This document shows, one piece after another, positions 7,611 to 15,527 of a stretch of 51,702 nucleotides of DNA; the first letter of the stretch is position 1, and every line of letters starts with the position of its first letter. This stretch comes from Syntrophales bacterium (GTDB lineage: Bacteria; Desulfobacterota; Syntrophia; Syntrophales; UBA2210), in NCBI GenBank assembly GCA_023230565.1, contig JALNXD010000018.1:1-51702 (forward strand), in the 5' to 3' direction. The translations under genes were made by a program, and so were the position numbers. The notes under the pieces were generated by a model, which saw only the letters and a list, made by a program, of their open reading frames with translations, had not been told where the DNA came from and ran no database searches.

Positions 7611-10130
7611 TTAGCGACATGGTTCAGCATCCATGTGCATACCGCAATGGATATCGATGTGAAGACCGTCGGTTGTTATGGTAATGGCTCCCATTTGATC
7701 GGTTCTTAACATTTTTATGCCCATCTTCTCATATCTTCGAATTGTGCGTATATGAGGAAACCCGAAAATGTTATCTGCCCCGCAGCTGCACACTGCTATT
7801 TCAGGCTGCACCTCTTTTAAAAAATCAAAAGAACTGGATGTTCCGGCTCCATGGTGAGGAACGAGCATTATGCGGCTTTTCAGATCAGCTGAGGTTTCGA
7901 CGAGTTCAAGTTCTCTTGATTCCATTATATCTCCGGGTAATAAAAACGCTGTGCTGCCATACTGTACTTTCAGAACCAGGCTGTTGTTATTACAATCAAA
8001 ATGCGAAAAAGCAGCATTTTCTTTCATTTTTGCATTTGCGGAAGAGCGAAATACCAAAACAGATGAATCTCCAAACGTATGCATGCTGTCCTGTGCGGTA
8101 AAAATTCTGTGAAGAATATCTTTTTTCCTGATTGTTTCAATAAAGGTTTTATATACCTCATTTTCGGATTTTTCTCCGTTCGACCATACTTCTTTGACGT
8201 TAAAATTCTCCAGGATGAAGGGTAATCCGCCCAGGTGATCAATATCCGGATGCGAGAGCACGACTATATCGACCGTCGAAATCCGGGCATTCCATAAAAA
8301 TGGTGCAACTACTAATTTGCCGGTATCGAAGCCTGGATCGTAAAAGCCTCCGCCATCCACAAGCATTACAGTACCATCAGGAAAAATAATGAGAGTTGCA
8401 CTTCCCTGGCCGACATCAATTGCAGTGACCGATAATGTATTTGAATGGCCGGAATTGAAATAGCAGATAATTCTTTCGGAAACGAAAAGAAAGACAGCCG
8501 CGATACATACAATTTTAATGAAATTGTATTTCCGGACTATTATTGGCACATCAAGCGGCACAAAGGATAGGAGAATTATATAATAACAGGCGATTTCCAG
8601 GATATGAGGTGTCGATATCGTGATAAAAGAACAGGGCAGTGATGCAAGATAACTGATTATCATAAGCGAGAGGGTGACAAAAAATGCTGCTGATTTGATA
8701 AGGAGCAATGCCAGAAAATGAGAAAAAGGGGCCAATAAAAAGCCTGCCAAGCCAATGGGAAGGACTGCAAATCCGATAACAGGGACAATAAGCAAATTGG
8801 AAAGTGAAGTAATTACTGATATCGAATTGAATGTATGAATTATAAGCGGGGCTGTGCCCAGGGTAGCTGCAATATTTACCATTACAAAGGTCACAAAAGC
8901 CGCAAAGACTTTTTTGAATTTTTCAGCCTGAATGGGAACATGTTGAATAAAAAAGGCAGAGGCTCGAGGTGTCAGAAGCAGTATTGCAGCGACAGCAGAA
9001 AATGAGAGCTGAAACGAAATATCAAAAAAAGAAGAAGGAGAAAAAAGGAGTATTATAAAAGCGGCAAGGGCAAGGGAGTTCAGGGCATTTCCTTTTCTGG
9101 AAAAAAGGAGCGACAGTAAAAAGGTGGCGATCATTATTGCGGCTCTTACAGTCGAAATGCCGAAACCTGCAAGTGCTGCATACCCCACTACAGGGACCAT
9201 TGAAATGCAGGCTGAGACTTTCGTAATATTGCCGTGGAGCAGCATAAAAGTGGAGGTTCTTATCAGACATCGAATTATGAAAAAAGAAAAAGAGGCAATG
9301 ATACCGACGTGAAGACCTGATATAGCGAGCACATGCGATAACCCGGAGCAGTTGAAATTCTGAAGTATTTCGTCGGGTACACGTTTCTTGTCACCTAGTA
9401 AAAGAGCGCCTAAAATTTCTTTTTCAGGGGAGCCGACCGTCTCTGAAATCAAGTTTCTAAAATATCGGCGGCACTGTTCTGTCTTCCGCATGACGGCATT
9501 CCCGCCGTTTCTTCTCAGAATAAGAATGTTCGATGGTTTCCTGACGGAAGCAGTTGTGTAAATACCGCGTAACCCAAGGTGCCGTACATAGTCAAATCCA
9601 CCGGGATTGTTAAAATTTCGTGGTTTTTTCAGTTTTGATTTTACGCGAATGATGTCTCCATAGTGGATATCTTCACGGGTATTTTTTACATTTAAACGCA
9701 CATTACCGGAAACCGGGATATATTCCTTCTCATGGATTATGGCCGAAGCTGCAACTGTTGCGCGGAATTTATCGTCAGTGAAAGGTGTAATATCGATGAC
9801 GGTTCCGTCGAAAATGCATTCTTCTCCGCTTGCATAGTGGACTATATCGTCAGGTAAAAAGGAAGGCTGATTATAGGGAATTATAAGCAGCATTCCCACC
9901 AGAATCCACGAAACAGCGAGACAGCAATATAGGAGTGCCTCCTGTTTTTTTCGAATCGAAATAAACAGGACACATAACACCGATATCAAAAGAATTTCAT
10001 ACAAAAGGCTGCCGCATACATTGAACACATGGCCTGATAAAATGCCGGAAATGAGAAAAAATACGAGGAATACCAGAGGAAATTTCATATGCAAACCAGA
10101 CCTGTATGGATCCCAAATCAGGTGATGCAA
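7611..10130 (-). CDS. comEC: ComEC/Rec2-type DNA-uptake channel protein
   Basis: Inner-membrane channel for single-stranded DNA in natural transformation, 839 residues or about 825 if translation starts at the ATG at 10088 (MKFPLVFLVFF). Order of parts: two N-terminal hydrophobic helices, an exported OB-like region (about residues 90-200), the Competence membrane domain (signature SGLSHVLAISGLHVGI, then many helices), and a C-terminal metallo-beta-lactamase-like domain with LSHPDIDHLGG (HxDxDH), LLPGDI and HHGAGTSSS, the putative nuclease site. All three modules are present, the full-length form. Neither start has a good ribosome binding site. No other competence gene is next to it, but type IV pilus genes lie just across the divergent spacer. 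Confidence 0.92.
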   Translation of the reverse strand: MHHLIWDPYRSGLHMKFPLVFLVFFLISGILSGHVFNVCGSLLYEILLISVLCVLFISIRKKQEALLYCCLAVSWILVGMLLIIPYNQPSFLPDDIVHYASGEECIFDGTVIDITPFTDDKFRATVAASAIIHEKEYIPVSGNVRLNVKNTREDIHYGDIIRVKSKLKKPRNFNNPGGFDYVRHLGLRGIYTTASVRKPSNILILRRNGGNAVMRKTEQCRRYFRNLISETVGSPEKEILGALLLGDKKRVPDEILQNFNCSGLSHVLAISGLHVGIIASFSFFIIRCLIRTSTFMLLHGNITKVSACISMVPVVGYAALAGFGISTVRAAIMIATFLLSLLFSRKGNALNSLALAAFIILLFSPSSFFDISFQLSFSAVAAILLLTPRASAFFIQHVPIQAEKFKKVFAAFVTFVMVNIAATLGTAPLIIHTFNSISVITSLSNLLIVPVIGFAVLPIGLAGFLLAPFSHFLALLLIKSAAFFVTLSLMIISYLASLPCSFITISTPHILEIACYYIILLSFVPLDVPIIVRKYNFIKIVCIAAVFLFVSERIICYFNSGHSNTLSVTAIDVGQGSATLIIFPDGTVMLVDGGGFYDPGFDTGKLVVAPFLWNARISTVDIVVLSHPDIDHLGGLPFILENFNVKEVWSNGEKSENEVYKTFIETIRKKDILHRIFTAQDSMHTFGDSSVLVFRSSANAKMKENAAFSHFDCNNNSLVLKVQYGSTAFLLPGDIMESRELELVETSADLKSRIMLVPHHGAGTSSSFDFLKEVQPEIAVCSCGADNIFGFPHIRTIRRYEKMGIKMLRTDQMGAITITTDGLHIDIHCGMHMDAEPCR

Positions 10131-10468
10131 GCAGTCAGTTGAGGCTGTTCGGGGGGATGTAGGTAATATTTCACAGGAAGAAGTTAGACCAAGCTTTACA
10201 TTAAACTGAAGCCGGAAGACAGTTCGTGAAGGAGTTCATCGCAACATACTAATCAGATGATATGTAGGTGTTTTTTTTAAGTTTCGATGCTGGGGAAGAA
10301 GTACGCTCTTATTTAAATCGGTGGCTCAGATTCATTTTTAGGAAGACATAGAGTTTTTGATTTTTTCTTCCAGCTTCATGTGCAAAATAGCATTTGTTCC
10401 ATATGATGTCAAGAAGATCAGTTCAGTTTTTTTTACACTTGTAACTTTTCTGGACAATACCGGTTGTA
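10131..10468. other. Divergent spacer between comEC and pilS
   Basis: 338 bases with no gene. It must carry the promoters for comEC (leftward) and pilS (rightward). A weak sigma-70-like pair TTTACA, 17 bases, CAATAC lies just before pilS (about 10434-10462); no good leftward promoter, sigma-54 element or hairpin stands out. Confidence 0.5.
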
Positions 10469-12199
10469 ATGTGTAAAATCACGGCTTCAAAACACAGGAT
10501 ACTTCAAGTGAAAAGCGAATTCCGCAACAATTTTCATGATAATTCTGACCGTCTTCGGTGGCTTACTTTTTACAGAGTCGTCATCATTTCCTTCTTGCTG
10601 GGAATCGCTGCTTTTATTCAATTCGTAGGGACCGAAACACTGACACAAAAATCACTTTATCTTGTATATGCGATTATAGGTGTAACATACATCCTGTCCA
10701 TTATATATGTTCTTGTTCTTAAGAGACTTATTAATGTGACTTTTAATGTATACGTGCAATCTGTAATCGATGTTGCAATAATTACCGCCCTTGTATATGT
10801 GACCGGCGGAGCGGGCAGTGTATATCCTAATCTATATTCGCTTGTTATAATTTATTCAGTGCTTTTCCTTGAAAGAAAAGGCGGTATATTTGTTGCGTCG
10901 GTAAGCGGCATATTCTACGGGATGCTCCTGGACCTCGAATATTACGGCATTATCAATCCGGTTTATGGAGAAATGTATGTGTATGATTATAGTGCCGGCT
11001 ATATATTTTCCAGGATTTTCATTCACATTGTTTCCTTCTACATTATTGCTTTTCTTGCAAGCTTCGTTGTGGAACAGGAGAGGAAAACACGAACCCTTCT
11101 CAATGAAAGAGAAGATGCCTTCAAACAGCTCGATTCTCTTCACAGATGCATCATAGAATCAGTTAACGCGGGTATAGTAACAATAGACGGATTCAGAAAT
11201 GTAAGATCTTTCAATCGTGCTGCTGAAATTCTGACAGGTATGAATCAGGATGAGGCTCTGGATCAGAATATTGATGTTATTTTTCCGGGTATTTTGAGCA
11301 GTATGGAAAAATGTGAGAATGGGACAGGGAGCTTTGAACTGCAATTTTCTTCGGATGAGGGAAAAGAATTAATTCTAGGTTTTTCCCTATCGATGCTCGT
11401 CGGTCCAGCTTTGGAAAATATAGGAGATATATTAATTATTCAAGATTTGACAGCCATTAAACTGATGGAGCGAGAGGTAGAAAAAAATAAAAAAATGGCA
11501 TTCATGGGTGAGATGGCTGCAGTTCTCGCTCATGAGCTGAGAAATCCATTGGCATCGATAGGAGGTTCAATTCAGTTGCTCAAAAGAGATCTTTTCCTCG
11601 AAGAAGGTGACAAAAAATTAATGGACATAGTATTGAGAGGAAAAGACCAACTGGAGACGCTCGCGAGAGATTTTTTGCTTTTTACCCGGCCTGTACGGGG
11701 AGGAGATGAATCCATTGATATCGAAGAAGTGATAGAAGACATTCTGGAATCAATTCAATTCGGGCGTGATTGGAATGTGATGATCGAAATATCAAAAAAG
11801 TTTGCCCCGGAACATGTTATATACGGCAACAGAATGGAGGTTCGCCATACGATTTTCAATATTATGATGAATGCACTACAGGCAATGCCGAATGGTGGCG
11901 CTCTTTCAATTATTACTGTGCTCAGGAAAGATGATATCAGCGGTCAAAATTTTCTTGAAATACGAATTGCCGATAATGGGTGCGGAATAGACAGCAAAAT
12001 AATCTCGAGGATTAAGGAGCCTTTTTTTACTACAAAAGAAACGGGCACGGGTCTGGGACTTGCCATTGTACACCGTATAGTGGAAGGGCATAATGGATAT
12101 TTTTCGATACAGAGCGAAGGAGATAAAGGAACACTCTGTGTAGTCGGATTTCCTTTTGCTTCAATAATCTATAAAAAAGAGGAATTGCTTTATGGCTGA
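10469..12199 (+). CDS. pilS: PilS-type membrane sensor histidine kinase
   Basis: Sensor kinase of a PilS/PilR pair. From the ATG at 10469 it is 576 residues; an alternative GTG at 10508 has AGGA 8 bases upstream and removes 13 unusual residues. About six transmembrane helices occupy residues 30-200 with very short loops (PilS-type membrane sensor), followed by a PAS domain (about 225-335, starting RCIIESVNAGIVTIDG), a HisKA domain with the phosphorylated His in LAHELRNPLASIGG, and a HATPase with N box (NIMMNALQAMP), G1 (DNGCG) and G2 (GTGLGLAIVHRIV). It overlaps the downstream regulator by 8 bases, so the two are co-translated, and a pilin gene follows. Confidence 0.9.
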   Translation: MCKITASKHRILQVKSEFRNNFHDNSDRLRWLTFYRVVIISFLLGIAAFIQFVGTETLTQKSLYLVYAIIGVTYILSIIYVLVLKRLINVTFNVYVQSVIDVAIITALVYVTGGAGSVYPNLYSLVIIYSVLFLERKGGIFVASVSGIFYGMLLDLEYYGIINPVYGEMYVYDYSAGYIFSRIFIHIVSFYIIAFLASFVVEQERKTRTLLNEREDAFKQLDSLHRCIIESVNAGIVTIDGFRNVRSFNRAAEILTGMNQDEALDQNIDVIFPGILSSMEKCENGTGSFELQFSSDEGKELILGFSLSMLVGPALENIGDILIIQDLTAIKLMEREVEKNKKMAFMGEMAAVLAHELRNPLASIGGSIQLLKRDLFLEEGDKKLMDIVLRGKDQLETLARDFLLFTRPVRGGDESIDIEEVIEDILESIQFGRDWNVMIEISKKFAPEHVIYGNRMEVRHTIFNIMMNALQAMPNGGALSIITVLRKDDISGQNFLEIRIADNGCGIDSKIISRIKEPFFTTKETGTGLGLAIVHRIVEGHNGYFSIQSEGDKGTLCVVGFPFASIIYKKEELLYG

Positions 12200-13562
12200 T
12201 ATCTTGGTAGTCGATGACGATCGGGGGATGCGTGATTTTCTTGAAATTATGCTTTCAAGAGAGGGGCATGCTGTCTTTTCTGCCTCCGATGGCCGCGAAG
12301 CAATTGCGCGCTGCAAGAAAAAAAAATTCAACCTTGTAATCACAGACCTGAAGATGCCGCGTATGGACGGGATCGGCCTGTTAAAAGAACTCAAAGAAGT
12401 TTCTCCGGAAACAATGGTAATAATGGTGACAGCGTATGCATCAGGTGAAACGGCTCTCGCAGCCATGAAAGAGGGAGCGTACGATTACCTGGAAAAAAAT
12501 TTTGATATCAATGATCTTAAAACTTTAATCGAAAAAGCACTGAGTGAACAGGGATACGGTGTCGAAGAAGCAAAATTCTTTAAAAAAGTAGAAAAATCAG
12601 TAAGTTATAACGGAATGGTCGGCAAGAGCAAAGAAATGCGAAAGGTATATTCTTTGATTCGAAAGGTCGCCGATACTTCCGCTAATGTTCTTATACTTGG
12701 AGAAAGCGGCACGGGAAAGGAGTTGGTGGCGCGTTCCATTCATGAAAACAGCGCGCGAAAGAATAATTCTTTTGTTGTGATAAATTGCGGCGGAATACCG
12801 GAAAATCTGCTTGAAAGCGAACTCTTCGGCTATATAAAAGGATCATTTACCGGGGCTGTTGCCGATAAGGCAGGACTTTTTGAAATCGCCAATAAAGGGA
12901 CTCTTTTTTTAGATGAAGTAGGGGAACTATCTCCCTTCCTTCAGGTAAAATTATTAAGAGCGGTGCAAGAAAAAACTTTCAGAAGAATCGGGGATTGTGA
13001 AGATATAACCGTGGATGTCCGGATAATATCAGCGACGAATCAGGACCTCGAAGAGAAAGTTAAAATAAAAGAATTCAGGGAAGATCTGTTCTATCGCCTG
13101 AACGTGATTCCTGTCCGGATTCCGCCCTTACGGGAAAGAAAAGAGGATGTTCCGATGTTGGTGGAATATTTTATAGAAAAATATTCCCGGGAACTGGGAC
13201 GTGAAGTACGAAAAATATCGGCCTATGCACTGGAGCTGCTTATTAATTATCCATTCCCCGGTAATGTACGGGAGCTTGAGAATATTATTGAAAGAAGCGT
13301 GGCGATGGAGGCTTCGAATATTATATTGCCCGAAAACCTCGTTATACCCAAGCGAGAGGAATGGAGCGGTCCGCCGGAAATGGCAGAAGATATTCCTGAC
13401 AATGGTATCTGCCTGAATGATGAATTGATTCGATTTGAGAAGCATCTGATAGAAAAGGCCCTGAAAAAAGGGAATGGATCCAAAACCAAAGCTGCAAAAT
13501 TTCTTAATATCACCTTTGATTCGCTGCGATATAGACTGGAAAAAATGGGAATGGAACCCTGA
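12192..13562 (+). CDS. pilR: PilR-type sigma-54 activator (NtrC family response regulator)
   Basis: 456 residues in the NtrC order: receiver domain (VDDD near the start, phosphorylated Asp in LVITDLKMPRMDG, Lys in YLEKN), AAA+ domain (Walker A GESGTGKE, Walker B GTLFLDEVGELS, arginine fingers region RRIGDCEDITVDVRI) and a C-terminal Fis-type helix-turn-helix (SKTKAAKFLNITFDSLRYRL). The sigma-54 contact loop reads GSFTGA instead of the consensus GAFTGA, a substitution seen in working activators. It is translationally coupled to pilS. The next gene is a pilin with a sigma-54 promoter 190 bases after the stop, which makes the pilin the obvious target, and rpoN itself lies 7 kb downstream. Confidence 0.93.
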   Translation: MADILVVDDDRGMRDFLEIMLSREGHAVFSASDGREAIARCKKKKFNLVITDLKMPRMDGIGLLKELKEVSPETMVIMVTAYASGETALAAMKEGAYDYLEKNFDINDLKTLIEKALSEQGYGVEEAKFFKKVEKSVSYNGMVGKSKEMRKVYSLIRKVADTSANVLILGESGTGKELVARSIHENSARKNNSFVVINCGGIPENLLESELFGYIKGSFTGAVADKAGLFEIANKGTLFLDEVGELSPFLQVKLLRAVQEKTFRRIGDCEDITVDVRIISATNQDLEEKVKIKEFREDLFYRLNVIPVRIPPLRERKEDVPMLVEYFIEKYSRELGREVRKISAYALELLINYPFPGNVRELENIIERSVAMEASNIILPENLVIPKREEWSGPPEMAEDIPDNGICLNDELIRFEKHLIEKALKKGNGSKTKAAKFLNITFDSLRYRLEKMGMEP

Positions 13563-13752
13563 ACCAGTCCACGGAAAAGTTTCTTCACCATTGTTTCTGT
13601 GAAAATCATCAATCAGCTGGGTATAATCACCGGTTTTTACAGGCTGGACGGGAAAAGAAAACAGGAGAACGGTGAGTGTATGTCAGAGTGATAAAAAATA
13701 AGTCGTTTATAATTGCAGTATTACCTAGAGTCACAAGCATAGGAAGAGTTAT

Positions 13753-13767
13753 TGGTATACACATTGC
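13753..13767 (+). promoter_or_regulatory. Sigma-54 promoter of the pilin gene
   Basis: TGGTATACACATTGC followed by T: GG and GC are at the exact -24/-12 distance and the -12 half (TTGCT) is consensus; the -24 half is TGGTAT against TGGCAC. Predicted start about 13779, leader about 50 bases. It lies between pilR and the pilin, as in known PilR-controlled pilA genes. An upstream activator site must exist in 13563-13740 but I could not identify one by eye. Confidence 0.8.
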
Positions 13768-13830
13768 TTAATTTCAGGAAAATCGCAGAAATAAAGCTGC
13801 AAAGAATACACACAGGAGGTAAGGAAGAGA

Positions 13831-14196
13831 ATGAAAATTCAGAGAGGACAGAAAGGCTTTACACTTATCGAGTTGATGATCGTTATCGCAATCATCGGAA
13901 TCCTGGCCGCAATCGCAATCCCCCAGTTCAATTCATACAGGCAAAGGGGATGGAATGCGACGGCTCAATCGGATGCAAAGAATGCGTACACCGCAGCCCA
14001 GGGATACCTTGCGGAAAATCCTACCGCCGCGGCGCTGACATTGGCGAATATTCAGTCCAGCGGCTATCAGCAGTCTGCCAATGTGACCACGACGGTTACC
14101 TTTACATCTGCTACAAGCTTTACGATTGCCTGTAAACATGACAGCGGAACCGTAACGTATACAATTGATCAGGATGGAAATATAACGACATCATAA
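13831..14196 (+). CDS. pilA: Type IV major pilin-like protein
   Basis: Structural subunit of a type IVa pilus. 121 residues with a very short leader (MKIQRGQKG) cleaved before Phe, giving mature FTLIELMIVIAIIGILAAIA: Glu5 and Pro22 are in place. Mature length is 112 residues, intermediate between the short Geobacter conductive pilin (61) and classical pilins (about 145). N-terminal helix aromatic positions F1, F24, Y27 and W32 mirror Geobacter PilA (Y32 there). The C-terminal part is Thr/Ser/Ala-rich beta-strand type with a single Cys, so no disulphide-bonded D-region. A perfect AGGAGGT is 10 bases before ATG. Sigma-54 promoter upstream, strong terminator downstream: a single-gene unit. Confidence 0.93.
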   Translation: MKIQRGQKGFTLIELMIVIAIIGILAAIAIPQFNSYRQRGWNATAQSDAKNAYTAAQGYLAENPTAAALTLANIQSSGYQQSANVTTTVTFTSATSFTIACKHDSGTVTYTIDQDGNITTS

Positions 14197-14212
14197 AATA
14201 AAAATTAAGGGG

Positions 14213-14250
14213 GGGACATTCCAGCAGTTCATGGCGTGTCCCTTTTTTTT
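14213..14250 (+). terminator. Intrinsic terminator after the pilin gene
   Basis: GGGACA (14213-14218) pairs with TGTCCC (14237-14242), loop of 18, followed at once by eight T. Placed 16 bases after the pilin stop, it ends a strongly expressed single-gene transcript. Confidence 0.8.
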
Positions 14251-14262
14251 ACTCCTTCTTCT

Positions 14263-14294
14263 AAGTAAGTGAAATTGGAAAGCGCCACTTACTT
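14263..14294. repeat. Perfect 9-base inverted repeat
   Basis: AAGTAAGTG (14263-14271) and CACTTACTT (14286-14294) are exact complements separated by 14 bases. No T-run follows, so it is not an obvious terminator; it could be an operator or the end of a small degenerate mobile repeat. Confidence 0.6.
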
Positions 14295-14411
14295 CCAGTT
14301 ATAGTGCCATCGTGCCGGCATAATGAGCTTCTGGTAAACACATGCGAGAGCGTATCGGTCTTCCGATTTACGGGCATGACTTTTTTACCTGCCCGGACCT
14401 GCTTTCCGACC

Positions 14412-14462
14412 ATGCAGCGTCTCACGAAGCTGTCCCCGAACACTTGCGCGAGGCACCTCAGA
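14412..14462. repeat. Copy B of the dispersed intergenic repeat
   Basis: Ungapped alignment with 553-603, about 41 of 51 bases identical. The preceding stretch (14383-14411) also loosely matches sequence upstream of copy A. Confidence 0.6.
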
Positions 14463-14576
14463 CTTCAAAGGTATCTGTTTTAGCCGGGATATCGGTTAAT
14501 CCTTTGATGCTATCTCACCAAAACAATCTCGATTTATTAACGGAATATGTGCTTATAAAAAGCGATACAATGATAC

Positions 14577-14605
14577 TTGCAATATCTATGGTGATTCATT
14601 AGACT
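14577..14605 (+). promoter_or_regulatory. Weak sigma-70-type promoter before xerD
   Basis: TTGCAA, 17 bases, TAGACT (four matches in each half). Start would be near 14612, 26 bases before the xerD GTG. Tentative. Confidence 0.3.
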
Positions 14606-14637
14606 CCTTCGATAAAGTAAAAGAGGTTGATACAACT

Positions 14638-15525
14638 GTGAATCGCAGGATAGACGACTTTATTAATTATCTTGCTGTTGAAAGAGGGCTGGCGCTTAAT
14701 ACGCTTGAGGCTTACAGCAGAGATTTGAACCGCTATGCTGATTTTTTCCGTTGCAGGGGCATTGAAAATTGTGCCGAAGTTACCCCCGAAGGCATTATTG
14801 ATTTTCTTGTGAAATTAAGAGAGGATGGATTGGTATCGAATTCGATTAACAGGGCTCTCGCGGCAGTTAGAGGTTTCAATAAATATCTTATGGGAAAGGA
14901 TCTTGTTAAGGAAAATCCTGTCAGCCATATTGAACTTTCAAAGGTGTGGATGCGTCTTCCGGATACCGTAAGCAGGGAGGATATGAATGCTCTTCTGACG
15001 GCGCCCGGGACTAGAACACCTCTCTCGGTTCGAGATACGGCCATACTGGAATTTCTATACGCAACAGGAATTCGCGTATCTGAGCTCATACAACTGACAG
15101 TACGCGATATACACTGGCAGGTTGGTTATTGTCGAGTAATAGGAAAGGGGGATAAAGAGAGAATTGTGCCGATAGGGGAAAACGCGAGAAGATATCTTCT
15201 TCGTTATCTTGAGGAAGTGAGACCGAAGTTTTTGAAAAGGATTGAAGAACAAGTTCTTTTTCTGAATCGCGAGGGGAACGGTTTCAGCAGACAGGGATTG
15301 TGGAAGCTTGTAAGAAAATATGCCCGGAAAACGGGACTTTCTAAAAAGATACATCCGCATACTTTCAGGCACTCCTTTGCTACTCATTTACTTGAGGGAG
15401 GAGCGGATCTCCGTTCTGTTCAGATGATGCTGGGGCATTCAGATATATCGACGACGCAAATCTATACGCATGTAACCCGCGAAAGATTGAAAGAAATTCA
15501 CAAAGCATATCATCCAAGGGGATAG
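14638..15525 (+). CDS. xerD: Tyrosine recombinase XerD-type (chromosome dimer resolution)
   Basis: Site-specific recombinase that resolves chromosome dimers at dif with a partner XerC, 295 residues as usual. N-terminal SAM-like DNA-binding domain (residues 1-90, starting with FINYLAVERGLALNTLEAY) and C-terminal catalytic domain with the full set: Arg in ATGIRVSELI, Lys in GKGDKER, HTFRHSFATHLL (His-x-x-Arg), LGHSDIS and the nucleophile Tyr in IYTHV. GTG start with AGAGG about 10 bases upstream. It is followed after 2 bases by a TPR gene. XerC and XerD are hard to separate by eye; XerD is the better guess, and an Int of a mobile element is unlikely because no element is seen. Confidence 0.88.
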   Translation: MNRRIDDFINYLAVERGLALNTLEAYSRDLNRYADFFRCRGIENCAEVTPEGIIDFLVKLREDGLVSNSINRALAAVRGFNKYLMGKDLVKENPVSHIELSKVWMRLPDTVSREDMNALLTAPGTRTPLSVRDTAILEFLYATGIRVSELIQLTVRDIHWQVGYCRVIGKGDKERIVPIGENARRYLLRYLEEVRPKFLKRIEEQVLFLNREGNGFSRQGLWKLVRKYARKTGLSKKIHPHTFRHSFATHLLEGGADLRSVQMMLGHSDISTTQIYTHVTRERLKEIHKAYHPRG

Positions 15526-15527
15526 CA

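Larger units (their letters stand above)
14251..14637. other. Spacer between pilin terminator and xerD
   Basis: 387 bases with no believable gene; the open frame at 14342-14602 has no ribosome binding site and overlaps a dispersed repeat. It holds a perfect 9-base inverted repeat, the second copy of the 51-base repeat, and a weak promoter before xerD. Confidence 0.6.

Noticed and set aside
9022..9270. Minus-strand frames inside comEC and similar frames in other genes
   Set aside because: Shadow frames of strongly supported genes.
14342..14602. Open frame of 86 codons before xerD
   Set aside because: No ribosome binding site, contains repeat copy B, and is followed by the xerD promoter region.
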